DNA of 64,000 bases, from NCBI RefSeq assembly GCF_019279795.1, contig NC_056750.1, forward strand, positions 691,566,324 through 691,630,323. Direction: 5' to 3'. The translations under genes and the position numbers were made by a program. The notes beneath the pieces are model-generated. The model was given only the letters and a program-made list of their open reading frames with translations, made no database searches and was not told the DNA's origin. The stretch comes from Protopterus annectens (Eukaryota > Chordata > Ceratodontiformes > Protopteridae). Positions within the stretch are counted from its first letter, which is position 1. Every line of letters begins with the position of its first letter. Positions 23,078 through 36,076 of the stretch are shown piece after piece.

Positions 23078-24245
23078 ATGATAGGGGCTGCAAAGGCTAT
23101 CATACGACAACTTGTGGAAAAGGCTGAGGGTGATAAGGATGTGAATACTGTCAACCAACCCACAGTGAGGAGATGGAGAAGAGTGTACAGACCCAGGGTA
23201 ACCTATCAGGGGCTACATGAGCTGGAGATAATGGAGCTCTATAGGGTGGACAGGCACCTCCTACAGCAAACTGTTGAGCTGTGCCGGCCATGCCTCGCAC
23301 ACAGAACTAATAGAGGGGAAGCCATCCCAGTGGATACCAAGGTATGTGTAGGCCTAAGAATACCAGCTACAGGTACCTTCCAAAGACCAACTGGGGATAT
23401 GATGGGGATCTCACAGGCATCAGCATCCAGGGTACTCCACCAGTTCCTGGATGCCATGTCAGCACATGTCGGTGAGCACGTATATTTCCCCAGCACCCAT
23501 GAGGCATTGGCCAGCAATATGTAAATGTTCCCCCAAATAGTAGAATACCCTGAGGTAGTAGGTGCTATAGACTGCACCCACATACACATCAAAGCACCAC
23601 CCAATGAGCGGGGTAGGGTCTACCATCAACTGCAAGGGCTTCCCCTCCATCAACTGCCAGGTCGTGTTCGATGCCCAGGGTATAATAATGAACGTGTGTG
23701 CTGGCTGCCCTGGAAGCTATCACGATTCCCACATCTGGCATCTGATGCAGCTGTACCAGAGATTTGCCAGTGGGGACATCCCTGCCGGTCACCTAGTGGG
23801 GGATGCTGGATTCGCACTGGAGCCGTGGCTGATGACACCCATCACAAATGCACACACACCTGAACAAGAACTCCATAATGAGGCACATGCACAGACCAGA
23901 ATTATAGTAGAGCGTGTGTTTGGGATACTCAAGTCACGATTCCGGTGCCTGGACACATCCGGTAGAGCCTTGCAGTACTCACCAGCAACATGTACCTAAA
24001 TTGTCCTCGTATGTGCCATGCTACACAATATGATCCTGTGGAAACAGCTGCAGCAGGAACAGCATGGGGCAGGGCCTCACAGCCCCCAACCATTGCCAAG
24101 GCCTGCCCAGGCACAAAGTGACTCAGAGGAGGAACAACCTGAGCCTACCCCAGTAGGCAGAAGGAGGCATGCCCAGTATGCCCTGGCCTTGGCAAAGAGG
24201 CAACGCATAGCACATACACTGACACAGGTGGGACCCAGGGAATGA
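23078..24245 (+). pseudogene. HARBI1-like DDE transposase, element A
   Basis: The ATG at 23,078 opens an N-terminal domain with VRRWRRVYRPRV and YQGLHELEIMEL, then SQASASRVLHQFLDAM. The nuclease motifs follow: VGAIDCTHIHIKAPP (first Asp, near 23,565), GSYHDSHIWHLMQLY (second Asp, near 23,720), GDAGFALEPWLMTP, and the catalytic Glu in RIIVERVFGILKSRF (near 23,910). The tail is rich in Gln, Pro and Glu and ends LAKRQRIAHTL before TGA at 24,243. It is dead: TAA at 23,522, a frameshift near 23,615 and TAA at 23,997 (Gln in the sister copies). Its C-terminal tail is the best preserved of the three copies. It encodes the element's own transposase. Confidence 0.87.
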
Positions 24246-24649
24246 CAACTGTCTCTGACTCACATACAGTAAAAGGGATGCCAAACATTACACTACCTGT
24301 GCTCAGCCATGTGTAGGGAGTGTACTATGTGCATCCAACACATGCCAGTCAGGGGGGTCCACATACCCGACAACAGTCACAGCCAGCAGGACAGGTGTAG
24401 GCAAACACAAACAAAGGCTGTGTTATGGCCTCTGAATGATGTCTATGGGTAACCCCCCAGGCCTACACAGACAGACGACAGCAGATCAGGCAGTGGGATG
24501 TCAGTTCGGAAGGCTAGGAAGTCTGAAACTAATATGTAGGGAAATAAAACGTAAAATCTGTAGTATACTGGAATGCCTCTAGGCAGCATGATAGGTAAGA
24601 CTAAAGAATGAAATGGAGTACCTGACATACCAGTACAGTCATAGCAAAT

Positions 24650-24950
24650 GTGTACAAGTGTCAGGTGTGCCCCCCCCATCCTACATAAACATGTAGTAAC
24701 AGGCTGGTGTGCCCCCTCCAATCCTTTGTAAACATGTAGAAATAGTTAGGTGTGCCCCCCATCCTATGTAGAAATGTAGTAACAGTCAGGTGTGCCCCCC
24801 AAAAGCCTGTGTAGAAATGTAGAAATAGTCAGGTGTGTCACCCCCCCCATCCTACGTAGAAATGTTGTAACAGTCAGGTGTTCCCCCAATCCCCTGTAGA
24901 AACAGTCACATGTGCCCCCCATCCTATGTAGAAATGTAGTAACAGTCAAT
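24650..24950. repeat. 42-bp minisatellite, about 7 units
   Basis: Each unit reads roughly CAGTCAGGTGTGCCCCCC then a CCT-GTAGAAATGTAGTAA part, and units vary in the length of the C run. It lies about 400 bases after the transposase stop and has the same position in elements B (about 11 units) and C (1 unit). There are no spacers between the repeats, so it is not a CRISPR array. Confidence 0.85.
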
Positions 24951-25639
24951 GCCATGTGATCGATGGATACCCTGCAGAAACAGTATGCTACCTGTAGGTG
25001 TACAACACATAGGTCAGCACTGCATTACAGACTACCTGGACTTGATCCACACATTCAATACAGATGGGCATACTGGGCATGCTCACACAGAGAAATGAAG
25101 GCAATGTCAGTCAATAACACACTGAAAGGTCATACTGGGCATGCTCACACACAAACACATAAAGACCCTGTCTGCAAACACCAGTGGACCAGACATAACT
25201 GGCAGTTGCAGACGTTAGTGCAGACACTCCTCAGTATGCACCACACATGCTTTGCACACACAGTGGACAGGAATACAGACATATATCTAAAGACAACACA
25301 CTATAATACGCCAAAGGTAGATGTACATAGATGTATGAAAGACGATGACTGTGACAAGGAGCCATCCAGGCCTGTCCCACCCAGCACACAGCCAAAGGGC
25401 CACAACCACATGAGCTTCAGATGTCACTCACTGCAGATACTAGCCACCGGTATCTGTCAGCAGTACAGACTATGTGGTGCACATGCTAGCTGTGCAACAT
25501 GACTGTACAAGGAAGGTGTCATCTAGCATTTATATACATGCAACTGAATTATGACCCTGTGTGTGCCTGTATGTGGTGTGTCAACCTCTAGATGAATGGT
25601 TTATGGCCCATGCACACACACTGCCCTCCCCATAGCCCT

Positions 25640-26175
25640 ACTATGACAAGTCTGCTGAGGTTGTAGTGTGATGCATTAGTTAGGTAGATGTTCTATTCCC
25701 AGACTTGGCAAATGTGTGTGTGTGTCTGTCTGACTCTGTCTGTGTTGAGGGCAACACTTTTTACGGTAGTCACACTCCCTACAATTCAAATGCTCAACTT
25801 TGGCAAGGCTGCTGATGTCATCCAACTAGAAATACACCTCTGGGAAGTTTGTAGCTCAGTAATCTCCGCAGTGCGTGCCATAACTGCGTACTACTGTAGT
25901 CTGATATAGAACTCTGGTAGGGTGCTATTCCTACCCATGGCAGTTCTGGATGTTTTGTGTGTGTTTCAATGTCTGTTTAGGGAGCAATGCATTTTAGCCT
26001 AGCCACACTCACTACAATTCGAATGTCCTACTTTGACAAACCTGCTGATGTCATCCAATGTGATATACGCCTTTGGAGAAGGAGAACTCCAGTAATCTCC
26101 ATGGCGCGTACTATAACTGCATATTGCTATAGTGTAATAAACTAGTTAGATAGGGGTTCTACTCTCAGACATGAC

Positions 26176-26230
<55 letters not shown>
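25640..26230. repeat. 240-bp tandem units with internal GT repeats, about 3 units
   Basis: Units begin near 25,640, 25,790 and 26,030 and share GGCAAGGCTGCTGATGTCAT, CAGTAATCTCC and a GTTCTA-TCCCAGACATG segment. GT-rich microsatellites lie inside them (longest at 26,179-26,229). The equivalent array in element B (45,530-46,670) has about 5 units. Confidence 0.75.
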
Positions 26231-26231
<1 letters not shown>

Positions 26232-26491
26232 ATTTGTCACTTGTATCCTGTGTGGAGGTGGGTGTGAGTGTGTGACACCTGGGCCCAATGTGGAGTGGGT
26301 TTTGCAAATTTCTTTTATGGTGGCCCTAGTATATATCACAATGTCCACCGTACAGGGATAACAGATGTGAAATAGCTGAGAGGCTGGGGTGTAAATCCAT
26401 ACCTCATACATGTGACATCAAGGCCAAGCAATCACAGTTAGCAACCCTAGTATTACCCAGAGCACACTCTCAACCCATGTCTCTCTCACAC

Positions 26492-26527
<36 letters not shown>

Positions 26528-29500
26528 GCCTAGGCAACAGCCAATATGTGTATAGTACACTGCTATTGGCCACTGATAGTAACTATGGAGTGATTGCAGT
26601 GGGCTAGAGAGGGCATGGCTCCCTGTCCATCTGTCCAATAGGCACGTGCATGCAGACAGTGCACCTTCCCATGTTCCCCAATGGACATCTGCAACACCTA
26701 TGGTGCCATCACATGTGATGCACAAAGGACATACCATGCCTAAAAACATGCCCTATATGGACAGATGCCACTGACACCAGGGAATGCCGTTAGCATGCTA
26801 TCAATGTTGGTGCAGGTTAAACCTGCTTTCCATTACCAGTTCCCGCCACAGGTGGCCAAGACTGGCACATCTGATGATAATCTGTGTACACAACATGGGC
26901 CAGACGCCCCAGGTACAGTTCCACATGTCACTGTACATGCATGTGGGAGGTGTACACATCCCAGACACCGTCCATGTCATAGACTAAGGAACATATAAAT
27001 GGCAAGCGATGCACAGCACTGGCCACACACAATAGTCACCCAGGTGACTGGATGGGGGATACAATACCCACCTGTGTGGGCAAATGCAGAAACTACAGCC
27101 ACAATGCAGACCATTGTCATGTGGCTTGATGCCAAGGTATACCCATCATCTAGCCTTGTACAGCCATCTGGCACAGTCAACCACCACACACTCGTGCAGG
27201 AATGTACCCATGCATGTCAGTATTGGCACCCTGTGTGTTTGTGTGTGTGTTGTATGATGCGTATGATCATATCCACACTCACTACAACCCCCATTGTCAT
27301 AGTGAAGCATGCTATCTGATGTCAGACACCTCCCCATAACCTTTGCCCCTATAACCTCCATATGACCCATGTGGTGCAAGTGATACCTGCACAGTAATGT
27401 GTTGTGGCAATCACACTAGTGTTGAGTTGTAATCCTGGCCCTGCCAAGTGTGTCAATGTGTGTGCGTCCCTGTGAGAGTGTGGCTGTGTTGACACTGGCA
27501 CCTGTTCATGCAGACAGGCATGTGTACTTCACCTACCGTTTAGCTACCATATCCGTCTTGCAGATGTCACTTACCATCACATATATGTCCTGAGGGCTCC
27601 ACAGCAGGTAACCTATGTGGTGCTTCCAATAACTGCATAGAACTGTGATGGCATTACATAGTCATCAGGGGTTTGATACCCTGTGCTGGTAGTGTGTAAT
27701 ACTAACATGCATAAGTTTTACTCTCCCACCCCTCACTAACTTGTCTTTTCCTCTGTCTGCCTCTCTCACTCCCTCACTGGTGGATGTGGAGACCTACACC
27801 TGCTTTGCTTAGGCAGAAGCATGTGTATTTTAGGTAATGCTCATGATCAGCTGATGGCCTCTGCATGAAGTGCAGCCCTCCCCTAGCTGAGTACATGTGG
27901 AACAGCTGTGGTAACATTCCCATAGCCAATTGCATGGAAACACACTCCAATATCTAGGAACATCATGTTGGTGTTGGGCCTTTTTATTCACTGTGAGCAG
28001 GAACTTGATCTGTTGTTTGGCAAACAGCATCTCAGATAGATTGGGGATTTACCTTTGACAACATACACTGTGGAAACAGGCCAACACATGGGAGGGGGAT
28101 GTGTCTGACTTGACTACAGACTGTAAGTGCTGCTATACTGCATTTGGAGTAATGTTGATTTAACAGGGTGTGTGTGGATATGGCTGTCGGACATATGTTG
28201 TGACAAATCCTGTTCCAACAGTAAATACATGATGTTATCACAGCAACATGTCAATATTGACCCTGTGTATGTGCTTCCAGCCACAACTCTGTCAACCTTT
28301 GTACATAGGTCATGCATTAAGAGGTGCATATGTGCTGTACACCATGATTAGTGTCATCATATCTGATAACAAGCCAGTGAGATATCAGACTGCTACACAT
28401 GTTATGTACAGTAGGGGTCATATTTGATGGCATAACCTGGACATTCTATGGTTGTTTGTACAGTACAGGTCTGTGTACTTATGGTGAATGTTGACAGTGT
28501 GTGTATCGCGAATATGTACTTTGGCCTGTGTACAGACTGTGGTAGATGTCATCATTCTAGGTCCCGTCCTGTCTGATGTTACATGCTGCCCCACTGTATG
28601 TTACCGTATAGGCTTACATGTTTGTAGGGCCATACACACACATGCCCCATACCATAGACAGACATCAGGCCACACTGTGTAGCGGCCCAGTATATATAGG
28701 GTTAGTGTGTGAGTGGCACATATGAAGATGGTGTTGGAGAGATAGTCCATATACTGTAATATTATGCTAGCTTACCATATGTGGCTGTGTTCACATTGGT
28801 TGTGGTTATGCACTTTCACACAGATGTATCTTACCCTGTGCTGCGACATGCCTGTAGAGCCTGCTATATATGCAGGTAAATGTGCATTCCCCCATAGGAT
28901 ATGTAGGCCAGTGTTGAGCCAGTCTGCCTATAGCCTGCACAGTGCTTTTTTACATACCTAGCAGCTTAGTGTACTTACCCAGTGAGATGTCATGTCCAGA
29001 TACTTACCAGATGTACTGCTGCTGGGCCTCCCTTAACAGTCATGTATGTCAGACAGAGCAGTGGGATGCCAAACAGATGTATGTCAATATCTATGGGTAG
29101 TATGTGGCCATGGCACCTCTGTACTAGCAGTTGTGTCAGGACAAACAGGTGAATGGATACCAGTCGTTAAGTGTTATACCCATCTAAATGGCTAACATCC
29201 ATATTGTCAGGCTTGGTCCACATGTTCTGCACTAAGGGGTTTTGTGTATACCTCTGGACTGTACAAAGTATATCAGAATGTCCACAGGACATATGGTGAA
29301 TATATAAGTACATATGATTATCCAGATAGCTATATAGATAATTACACATGCACATATTGACATATATAGAAGGGTATGTATATGTACATAGATATGCATA
29401 TACACACCCAGATATATACATATACAGAGCATATGTCTACACATATACAGCTAGTAATACATATGCACATATACGTACACCACGCTGCCATTCCTGCCAG

Positions 29501-30384
29501 CAGTCCACTGCAGTTGTATCCCTCACACATACGGTGGGGCCGGGGCCATATATGTGTGGGCTTCACCTACACAATACATGTGTGTCCATATGCACTCCAA
29601 AGGCCAGTGTATGTAACAGCGGTATATGGCCCTGTATTACTGAGTCTGGGGGGATGCACCATAGATAACCTAGACTGTTACAAAATGTGGAGGTATCGGG
29701 GTGAGCTGCATTAAGGTATCTGGATGTACAGTACCATACATTTCACCTATCTTGACGTTACTTACATAAAGTGGGTTACTGCAGGCCTACTGCCTCCTGC
29801 CATACAGACTGTTCTATTTGCCAGTGTGCCTGAGATGGTGTCAGTTATGCCTTGTTATGTATCGGTTACATCCCATTTGGTCAGCTGAAGTCTTTACCAC
29901 CTAGTGATTGTGTACAGACTGAAGATAGAGGCTGCTGGACTATACACCTGCATCACTTACTGTTGATTGTCTGGTATCCTGTGGCCCAGTCTGTCTTCAC
30001 TATTGTACGATTTGGAGGGCTTGCCTGGACAGCAACAGTTGTGAACCTTTCAAGACTACTGTATTAGTATAACTGTTTCACAGTTGCATTACTCTGTTTA
30101 TATGGATGTCAGTGTCTGAATAGCTATATGACATGGAATATAAAACTGTAATAGTACAAAAATAAAGGTTTTCCATTTCTGCAAACCTGTGTGTGGTGTT
30201 TTATCCTATGACTTCTGTGTGGGTATATGTTGCAGGCACCGAATGTCATTTGTATGGGTGGCTCATCCAGTGTCCAATTGTTAGGGTGTTAACTGTACGC
30301 ATGGTGGCTGTTCCATATTGTGTGCGCCTACTACATAAATATATTACTGTACATATCTCTGCGTGTGTATGTGTAGTCACATGT

Positions 30385-30401
<17 letters not shown>

Positions 30402-30458
<57 letters not shown>

Positions 30459-30804
30459 ATCTGCATATATGTGTCTGTGTATATGTATCCTGGGGATGTT
30501 GATACCTTCCACATTTTACATTTCCTATGGGAGCCAAACTGTACTGCATGATATGTTACCAATACCAGCCTGGCATCATACAGGTGGGATGTAGTACTGT
30601 TAACATCTTGTGCCCATGTTGTGTCAGGACCTGATTATGGTATCTGCAACACTTGGTAGTGTATTGCAGGGCAGATGTGTTTGGCTGTGGGGGGGTGGGT
30701 ATAACTTTTCGTACAAGATGTATATCGTTTGGGCCTCTCAACCCCATTAACGGTGCATGTGGACACGTATGATTTAGTTAATCTCCCATTGATATCTACA
30801 AGTT

Positions 30805-30857
<53 letters not shown>
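30402..30857. repeat. Two (AT)n microsatellites
   Basis: AT repeats run at 30,402-30,454 and at 30,809-30,857, separated by about 350 bases of unique cargo. The related segment near 62.0-62.5 kb has AT repeats at both equivalent places. Confidence 0.93.
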
Positions 30858-30861
<4 letters not shown>

Positions 30862-30983
30862 TAGCTGTTTAGATATTAATATATTTACACACACATATCT
30901 CTACATGTTGGACTACATTCTCTTTACTGTTTAATGACTGGGCTGGATGATACGTTTTTGAAATCATTAGGCTTATGTATATC

Positions 30984-31260
30984 TGACATGGCTTAGTGGT
31001 AAATAACTTTGTCTGTGGCATGCAGAGTCCTGGGTTCGAGCCATGTAGAGGTTGTTTATTTTGTTGCTGAGCAGAACATGGGCCATTGGATACAGAGGGA
31101 TTAAGGCACTTTAAAGCAGTTGTAAGCTGGTTTGAGTGGGTTTGCGTGGAGGTAAGCACTGCTAACTTCCGGTTACAGTTTCTTATACTCAGCTTCTAAA
31201 TTGCTTAACCAGTGTAGGCATTGCTTACCCCCATGCAAACAGGCTTAGACCTGCTTACTG
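30984..31260 (+). repeat. tRNA-headed SINE
   Basis: ATGGCTTAGTGGTAAAT at about 30,987 is the A box and GGGTTCGAGCC near 31,032 the B box. GCTGAGCAGAACATGGGCC and a tail with GTGGGTTTGCGTGG follow. It is the same family, and at the same element position, as the reversed copy at 7,080-7,345. Confidence 0.65.
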
Positions 31261-31853
31261 TTGCTTAAAAGTGCTTACTCCCACTTACCCCCGTACTAAT
31301 TTCTTTAAAAGAAAAGAAAAAAGGGTTGCTAGGAAAGTGGTGAAAAAGAGGCACAAAGAAGGAAAGACGGTAGGGAAAATAGCTAGGGATGTGCAGGAAG
31401 GGTGTAGGGAAGGTCCATAGCTGCCCATTTCTTCTACAGCAACAGCTGTGCATATCACTGAATTTGGAGGTAGCTTTGGACACTCAAACTGCTTAGAGAG
31501 GGGTGAGGACAACAATAATAAGTTGTGATGCCAATTAGACCAGATTACATGTGTCCAGTGGACATGTGTGTGAAATGGACAGCTATGTATGGGGTGAGAT
31601 TTTTTTGTGGGAACATATTGCCCTTTTTTCTTTTTTTCACGTGAAAGTGGGATGTTGGGGAGGGCTACTAGGTATATTTGGGGAGGTAGATTGTGTTGGT
31701 TAACAGACAAGACACATACATGAGTGGTATATTACACATGTGGGGGGTAAACACCTTGATGGGGAGGAGTGTTGGGATATTGGAAGCCCACAAGCCCCCT
31801 AGTGGTAACAGTGGGACTGAGGTCCCCACCCATGGGCAGTCACCACTGCACCT

Positions 31854-32192
31854 TCACAGCCCCAAAGGTGGCTGTGCTGGGGGCTGAGCCGTAGAGCCAG
31901 GCTGACTTTCTAATTGTGACATATGACCCTCAAGCTGGCGTAGAAGATCACTGAACTGTTCGTTGATCTCTCTACGCACCACGACCCTGACCTGGCGAAG
32001 GGTGACAGGTGCCTGCCTGTACCCACTCCTGGGGGGAATGAGCCCCATCCCCTGAGGTGGTTCCACCCAAAGGTGGTGCAGGACCAACGGACAGGGAGGG
32101 CTGGGGTTGGGCCCCAGACATGCTGGTGCCTGGTGCCATGGCCAGCTGAGGTGGAACAGGTTGGTCCGCTGGGACTGGCCTTCCCAAGCACG
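31854..32192 (-). pseudogene. Myb/SANT partner gene, exon 3 only, element A
   Basis: On the minus strand, an acceptor (ATTATAG, 32,199-32,193) opens the exon at 32,192 in the same phase as exon 3 at 6,164. The frame reads GRPVPADQPVPPQLAM, then a Gly/Pro-rich part, and after a frameshift near 32,040 ends with RREINEQFSDLLRQLEGH and PPLGL before a stop at 31,856-31,854. Differences from the 6.2 kb copy are mostly at third codon positions in the first half, so that frame was under protein selection. Exons 1 and 2, with the DNA-binding domain, are not found upstream, so this copy is truncated. Confidence 0.7.
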
Positions 32193-32639
32193 CTATAATG
32201 TTTAGATTTCATCATATATGGGTTAGAAATAGTCAACACATTCCAGTGTTAGATATAACAACATGCATAGATATTCCCATTAACACAGACACCAGATACG
32301 GAACAGCTGCATAGCAAACAAAACACATGCATATATGGGACCACAGTGGTAATAAGAACAGCATGCAGGTACAGTGATGGCACCATGCCAACAATGTTGG
32401 AATAATTCAATATGGAACATGCATGGGCACCATTAAAATATTTCTAAAACAATTGGACATTATCAGAGTCATTATATACCAGTTGGGGTGGGTATGATGA
32501 TTATTGTTGGAGATAAGGTGGGGGGGAGAAAGATGTCAATTAACAAGTAGTATATTCCTGTAGTCCACATTACTTTCCTAGTCAGTGCTGTTATCTGTAC
32601 CTTACAAGTTTTACTACACTACCTTATAGCCTTATTTTG

Positions 32640-33960
32640 GACAGTGATATGGCTGTCATCATTACGCATGAACCGGTTTTACCTGCAGTATACACCTCTT
32701 ACCTGGTATACCTGTGGAGGGAATGTTTGTTAGCACTGACTAACTGTTTGTACTCATGCACCCGGATTCTGGGTTGATGTTTTGCACTATGTTATCCAAC
32801 TCTTTCTGCACAGACCCTGGCTATGTTTTGACCACATGCTGGTGTGCCTGAACATATCTAGAATATTGCCCTCTTCCACCTTTAGTGACCTGACACACAC
32901 ATATACATGCTTTCCTACACAGTTATATTATGCAGCACAGTGTGGGTGACAGTGACCACTGATACTTTAGTATTCAGAGAAAATGCAACACTCACAATCC
33001 CCCTACAATACCAGGGTGGACAGTACCAGTACAGGTTATATTTTTCTGTATTTCTCAGCACAGTGTTCATGTCCAACGTACCTGTGGGAGCAATGTTTGT
33101 TAGCACTACCTGACTGTTGCCACACAAAGTTCCAAATTACACATTAGTATTATGCACATACATCTCACTCTGTTACTGTACACACTCTGGTCACAGCTTG
33201 ACAACATGGGAGTGTAGATAGGACATACTTTAAATATTACTCTCTTAACAGATTCAGGGGTTGCCACAGTGAAAGGTGTGTTCTCATGATGGTTGACAAT
33301 CACTTGTATTCCCTGTTTGCTAGCTACACATCTGGGATCATCACTCAGACTTATCAGGGGAACAGGCAGCAGATATGGGCACATATACTGGACATTCTGG
33401 CCTCATCTGCACATGTGTGGGGTATGAATCTGTATGCAGTCTAATTCCACTCCCAGGATTCAGATCATGGCTGTGTCTGCTTCAGCTTAAACACTGTCCA
33501 TCACAGTTGTGTCTGCTATACTGATATTGCTGCATACATCTCCAATCTGCTTTCTGTCTTACTAATCCCCTGTGCGTATGCATTCTGACCTTGTATAACA
33601 ACACTCTTATACAGATTTCCTAGACAGTTATATGTTGTAGGACAGCATGGGTGGCAGTGATGTATAAAACCTCATTATTCAGAGCAACTGCATATCATTC
33701 TTGTATTTCTGGGCACAGTGTTGGTATCTGACAAACCTGTGGGAGCAATGTTTATTAGCACTACCTGAAGGTTCCCACACACAGTACCAGGTTCCACATT
33801 ACTATTATGCACATACATCTCACTCTGTTACTGTACACACTCTGACCACAGCTTAACAAGTTGGGGTGTAAATGGGACATACGTGGCTTTTTAGTCACAT
33901 AAGGTATTGGGGAGTTGCTAGTATGCCAGGTTTGTTGTCATAGATGTGTGTCAATCAGTT
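32640..33960. repeat. Diverged triplicated block
   Basis: A unit containing CCTGTGGGAGCAATGTTTGTTAGCACT occurs near 32,710, 33,081 and 33,739. It is followed each time by related sequence with GTACACACTCTG and GACCACAGCTT. The other half of the unit (ACAGTTATAT then GGGTG-CAGTGA) occurs at about 32,918 and 33,626. The copies differ in length by indels. No coding role is visible. Confidence 0.6.
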
Positions 33961-34163
33961 GTATTTCCAGTTTGCTGCCTATATATCTGGGATCATCCCA
34001 CTGATTTCCCAGTGGGACAGGTTGATAGGCAATAGATATGGGCCACTTTACTGTTTAAGAATAAATCTGCAACTGTTTTCTGAGACAGATTATAACAATT
34101 ATGTGAGGTGCACTGAAGCCTTCTGTGTGCACGTGTGTGTGTTTGTACATACATACACACACA

Positions 34164-34172
<9 letters not shown>

Positions 34173-34246
<74 letters not shown>

Positions 34247-34266
34247 GCATATGACGTGTGAGACTT

Positions 34267-34321
<55 letters not shown>

Positions 34322-34391
34322 GGCTCTTCTAATAGTCAATGCTGATGTTTTCTGAAGCGGGCAATCCCCGTTCACCCCTGCTAATTTTTAT

Positions 34392-34457
<66 letters not shown>
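34173..34457. repeat. AT, GT and AC microsatellite cluster
   Basis: AT repeats run at 34,173-34,243, 34,277-34,319 and 34,409-34,457, with AC repeats at 34,391-34,408. Short unique pieces separate them. The remaining sequence to 34,879 is AT-rich and holds no gene I can support. Confidence 0.93.
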
Positions 34458-34459
<2 letters not shown>

Positions 34460-34879
34460 TAATTCTGAGACTGCACAGTCCCTGGGGAAAAGGCATATCC
34501 CCCTACCCCTGGGTCTGTCAATCTCACACAGCTGTTGAACATCTGTGTATGTTGAGCGACGTGGGCTGACAATAAGCAGAGCGACCATTTGAAATTTCGA
34601 TGTGTGGAGGCAAAGTCTCCCTTGCAAACATATGTCATCAGCAGTTTCCAATGTTTCTTTTTTGTTGTTGTTGTGGGTATTTCCTCCTGTTTATGTTTTT
34701 TTTTGTTTTTTACTGAATACATTTTTATTGATTTTGCAGAAACATAAACATATATACAGTATGTATATCAAAGAAATATTTGCATAGTCAAAGCTTAAAG
34801 TAGAGAAACAATTCCAAAAACAGACATTATCAAACCAACTATTTACATAGGAAGTCTAGACTTGAAAAACTTTTCCCCA

Positions 34880-35250
34880 GATTCAGCAAGCCCTGCACAG
34901 TGTGCAGGACTCGTGCAGGAGCTCCAGCAGGCAATATGTCTGCCGTGCGATCCAGGAATAAGCTGTAGGGACGCGCATGAGCGCTCCTGCACTAGTCCTG
35001 CATGGACTCAGCCCCTGCATGCAAATTACTACATTTGCAGGAGAAATCCATGCAAATAAGGTGAAATTTTGATCCAGGAAGCTGGAAGCCAGCCGAGCAG
35101 GACTAGTGTAGTCTACAGAAATCTACTCCGCCAGTAACGGAGTACATTTCTGCAAACTACAAAACGGACCCATGACAGCTCCAAATAAAGGGTAGATAAT
35201 ATGTAGAAAGCATGCCAATGGCCAAATATAAGGCCAGTGGCATGGAAAAC
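34880..35250 (+). repeat. Transposase-side terminus of element B with palindrome
   Basis: TACTCCG (35,124-35,130) and CGGAGTA (35,138-35,144) are the arms of the palindrome that is perfect in A. Here the arms are shorter and the loop is 7 bases. The flanks CAGAAATC and ACATTTCTGCAAA are kept. The segment with GCAATATGTCTGCCGTGCG is shared with A. Confidence 0.6.
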
Positions 35251-35977
35251 AGTTGCAAAAATAAAAAAAAATCAACTTTTATTTTTTTTTAGCCGATCTT
35301 TGCTGTTTAAGCATAGGGCAGTGGCGTGCAAATGGGATTGGGCAAAAAATAAGAAATAAAAAAAATAAAATAAGCATTCCAACCAAAATCATTATTTTGC
35401 CAGTATAATCAATGGCAGGCAGAAGACAACATGGCCACTGAATAGTGGTTGCTAAGGGGGGAGGCCCAGTGCGGGACATGCATCAGCAGGCAATCCTATG
35501 CAAATGAGGGGAATGAAACTGAATCCCAGATTTCCCCTGCATGCTAGTCAGCACCTAACAGTGTAAGAGCAGGAATAGCTTGGTGCAAGCCTAGGAGTTA
35601 GCTGACATTATAGGGGTGTGTGTCAGGCATACTGTAAGCGGGTTGGAGCCCTGTGGCTCGGGCTTGCCCTTAGCTTAGCTGAGCTAAGCAAATGGTGTGT
35701 CTGAGGCTGCCTAGCACTCTTTACATTGCCTAAGCAGGTGTGTGCGCAATGCACTGTGTTTTAAAGGGAAAAAAAAAAGTAAACCAGGAAATAGCAGTTC
35801 TGTGCACATTTGAGCACTGTGTTTGTGCGGCGTGCCCCCGGGCTTAAACAGGAAGGCAATGGGAAGGGCAAGCAGCAGTAGGAAGGTAATCTAGGAGAAC
35901 TAGCGTAGCTGGCAGGTGAAATGTATCAGAATCAGCCAATTACACAGGCAGCAGACCAGTCCAGCCCAGAACACTAC

Positions 35978-35983
35978 TATAAA
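35978..35983 (+). promoter_or_regulatory. TATA-like box upstream of transposase B
   Basis: TATAAA lies 94 bases before the ATG at 36,077, within the same surrounding bases as the box in element A. Confidence 0.5.
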
Positions 35984-36076
35984 CTATGCAAACAACTATC
36001 CCTCGTGTTTTTCCCAACATACTCTGCACCACCTGTGTATACAAGCGGGGAACTTTTAGCAAACAAAAACAACAAA

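Larger units (their letters stand above)
24950..30980 (+). repeat. Harbinger cargo region of element A
   Basis: From 24,950 to about 29,470 this runs in parallel with 44,915 to about 50,570. Anchors are 24,960/44,925, 25,430/45,325, 26,700/47,110, 27,830/48,250, 28,540/49,350 and 29,280/50,385. From 29,475 to 30,983 it matches 61,110-62,791 instead. No exon in it is supported in both copies: frames that are open in one are closed in the other. It contains GT and AC repeats, an AT repeat at 30,402-30,454 and one at 30,809-30,857. I call it non-coding cargo; its function is unknown. Confidence 0.6.
21887..32192 (+). mobile_element. Giant PIF/Harbinger element A (right end not found)
   Basis: It starts GATTCTCTATAGCTTGCA at 21,887. 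The order is terminus, palindrome (22,127-22,153), TATA-like box, transposase (23,078-24,245), minisatellite (24,650-24,950), cargo (24,950-30,980), tRNA-headed SINE (30,984) and antisense Myb/SANT exon 3 (32,192-31,854). This is the mirror image of element C. Exons 1 and 2 of the Myb gene and the second terminus are absent from the expected place (about 33.3-34.3 kb), so the right part is deleted or replaced. Confidence 0.6.

Noticed and set aside
24650..24950. CRISPR-like array
   Set aside because: The units are directly adjacent with no unique spacers, and the setting is a eukaryotic transposon, so it is a minisatellite.
24963..25502. Open frame of 179 codons in the cargo
   Set aside because: The related segment at 44.9-45.4 kb does not keep the frame, and the composition is that of non-coding cargo.
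27146..27379. Possible histidine-rich small protein
   Set aside because: It is produced by GT/AC-rich repeats, and the copy near 47.6 kb differs by indels that break the frame.
33300..34300. Missing exons 1 and 2 of the Myb gene in element A
   Set aside because: I looked at the expected distance and strand and saw no WGIEETK- or RHHYSDLK-type coding, so I treat this copy as truncated.
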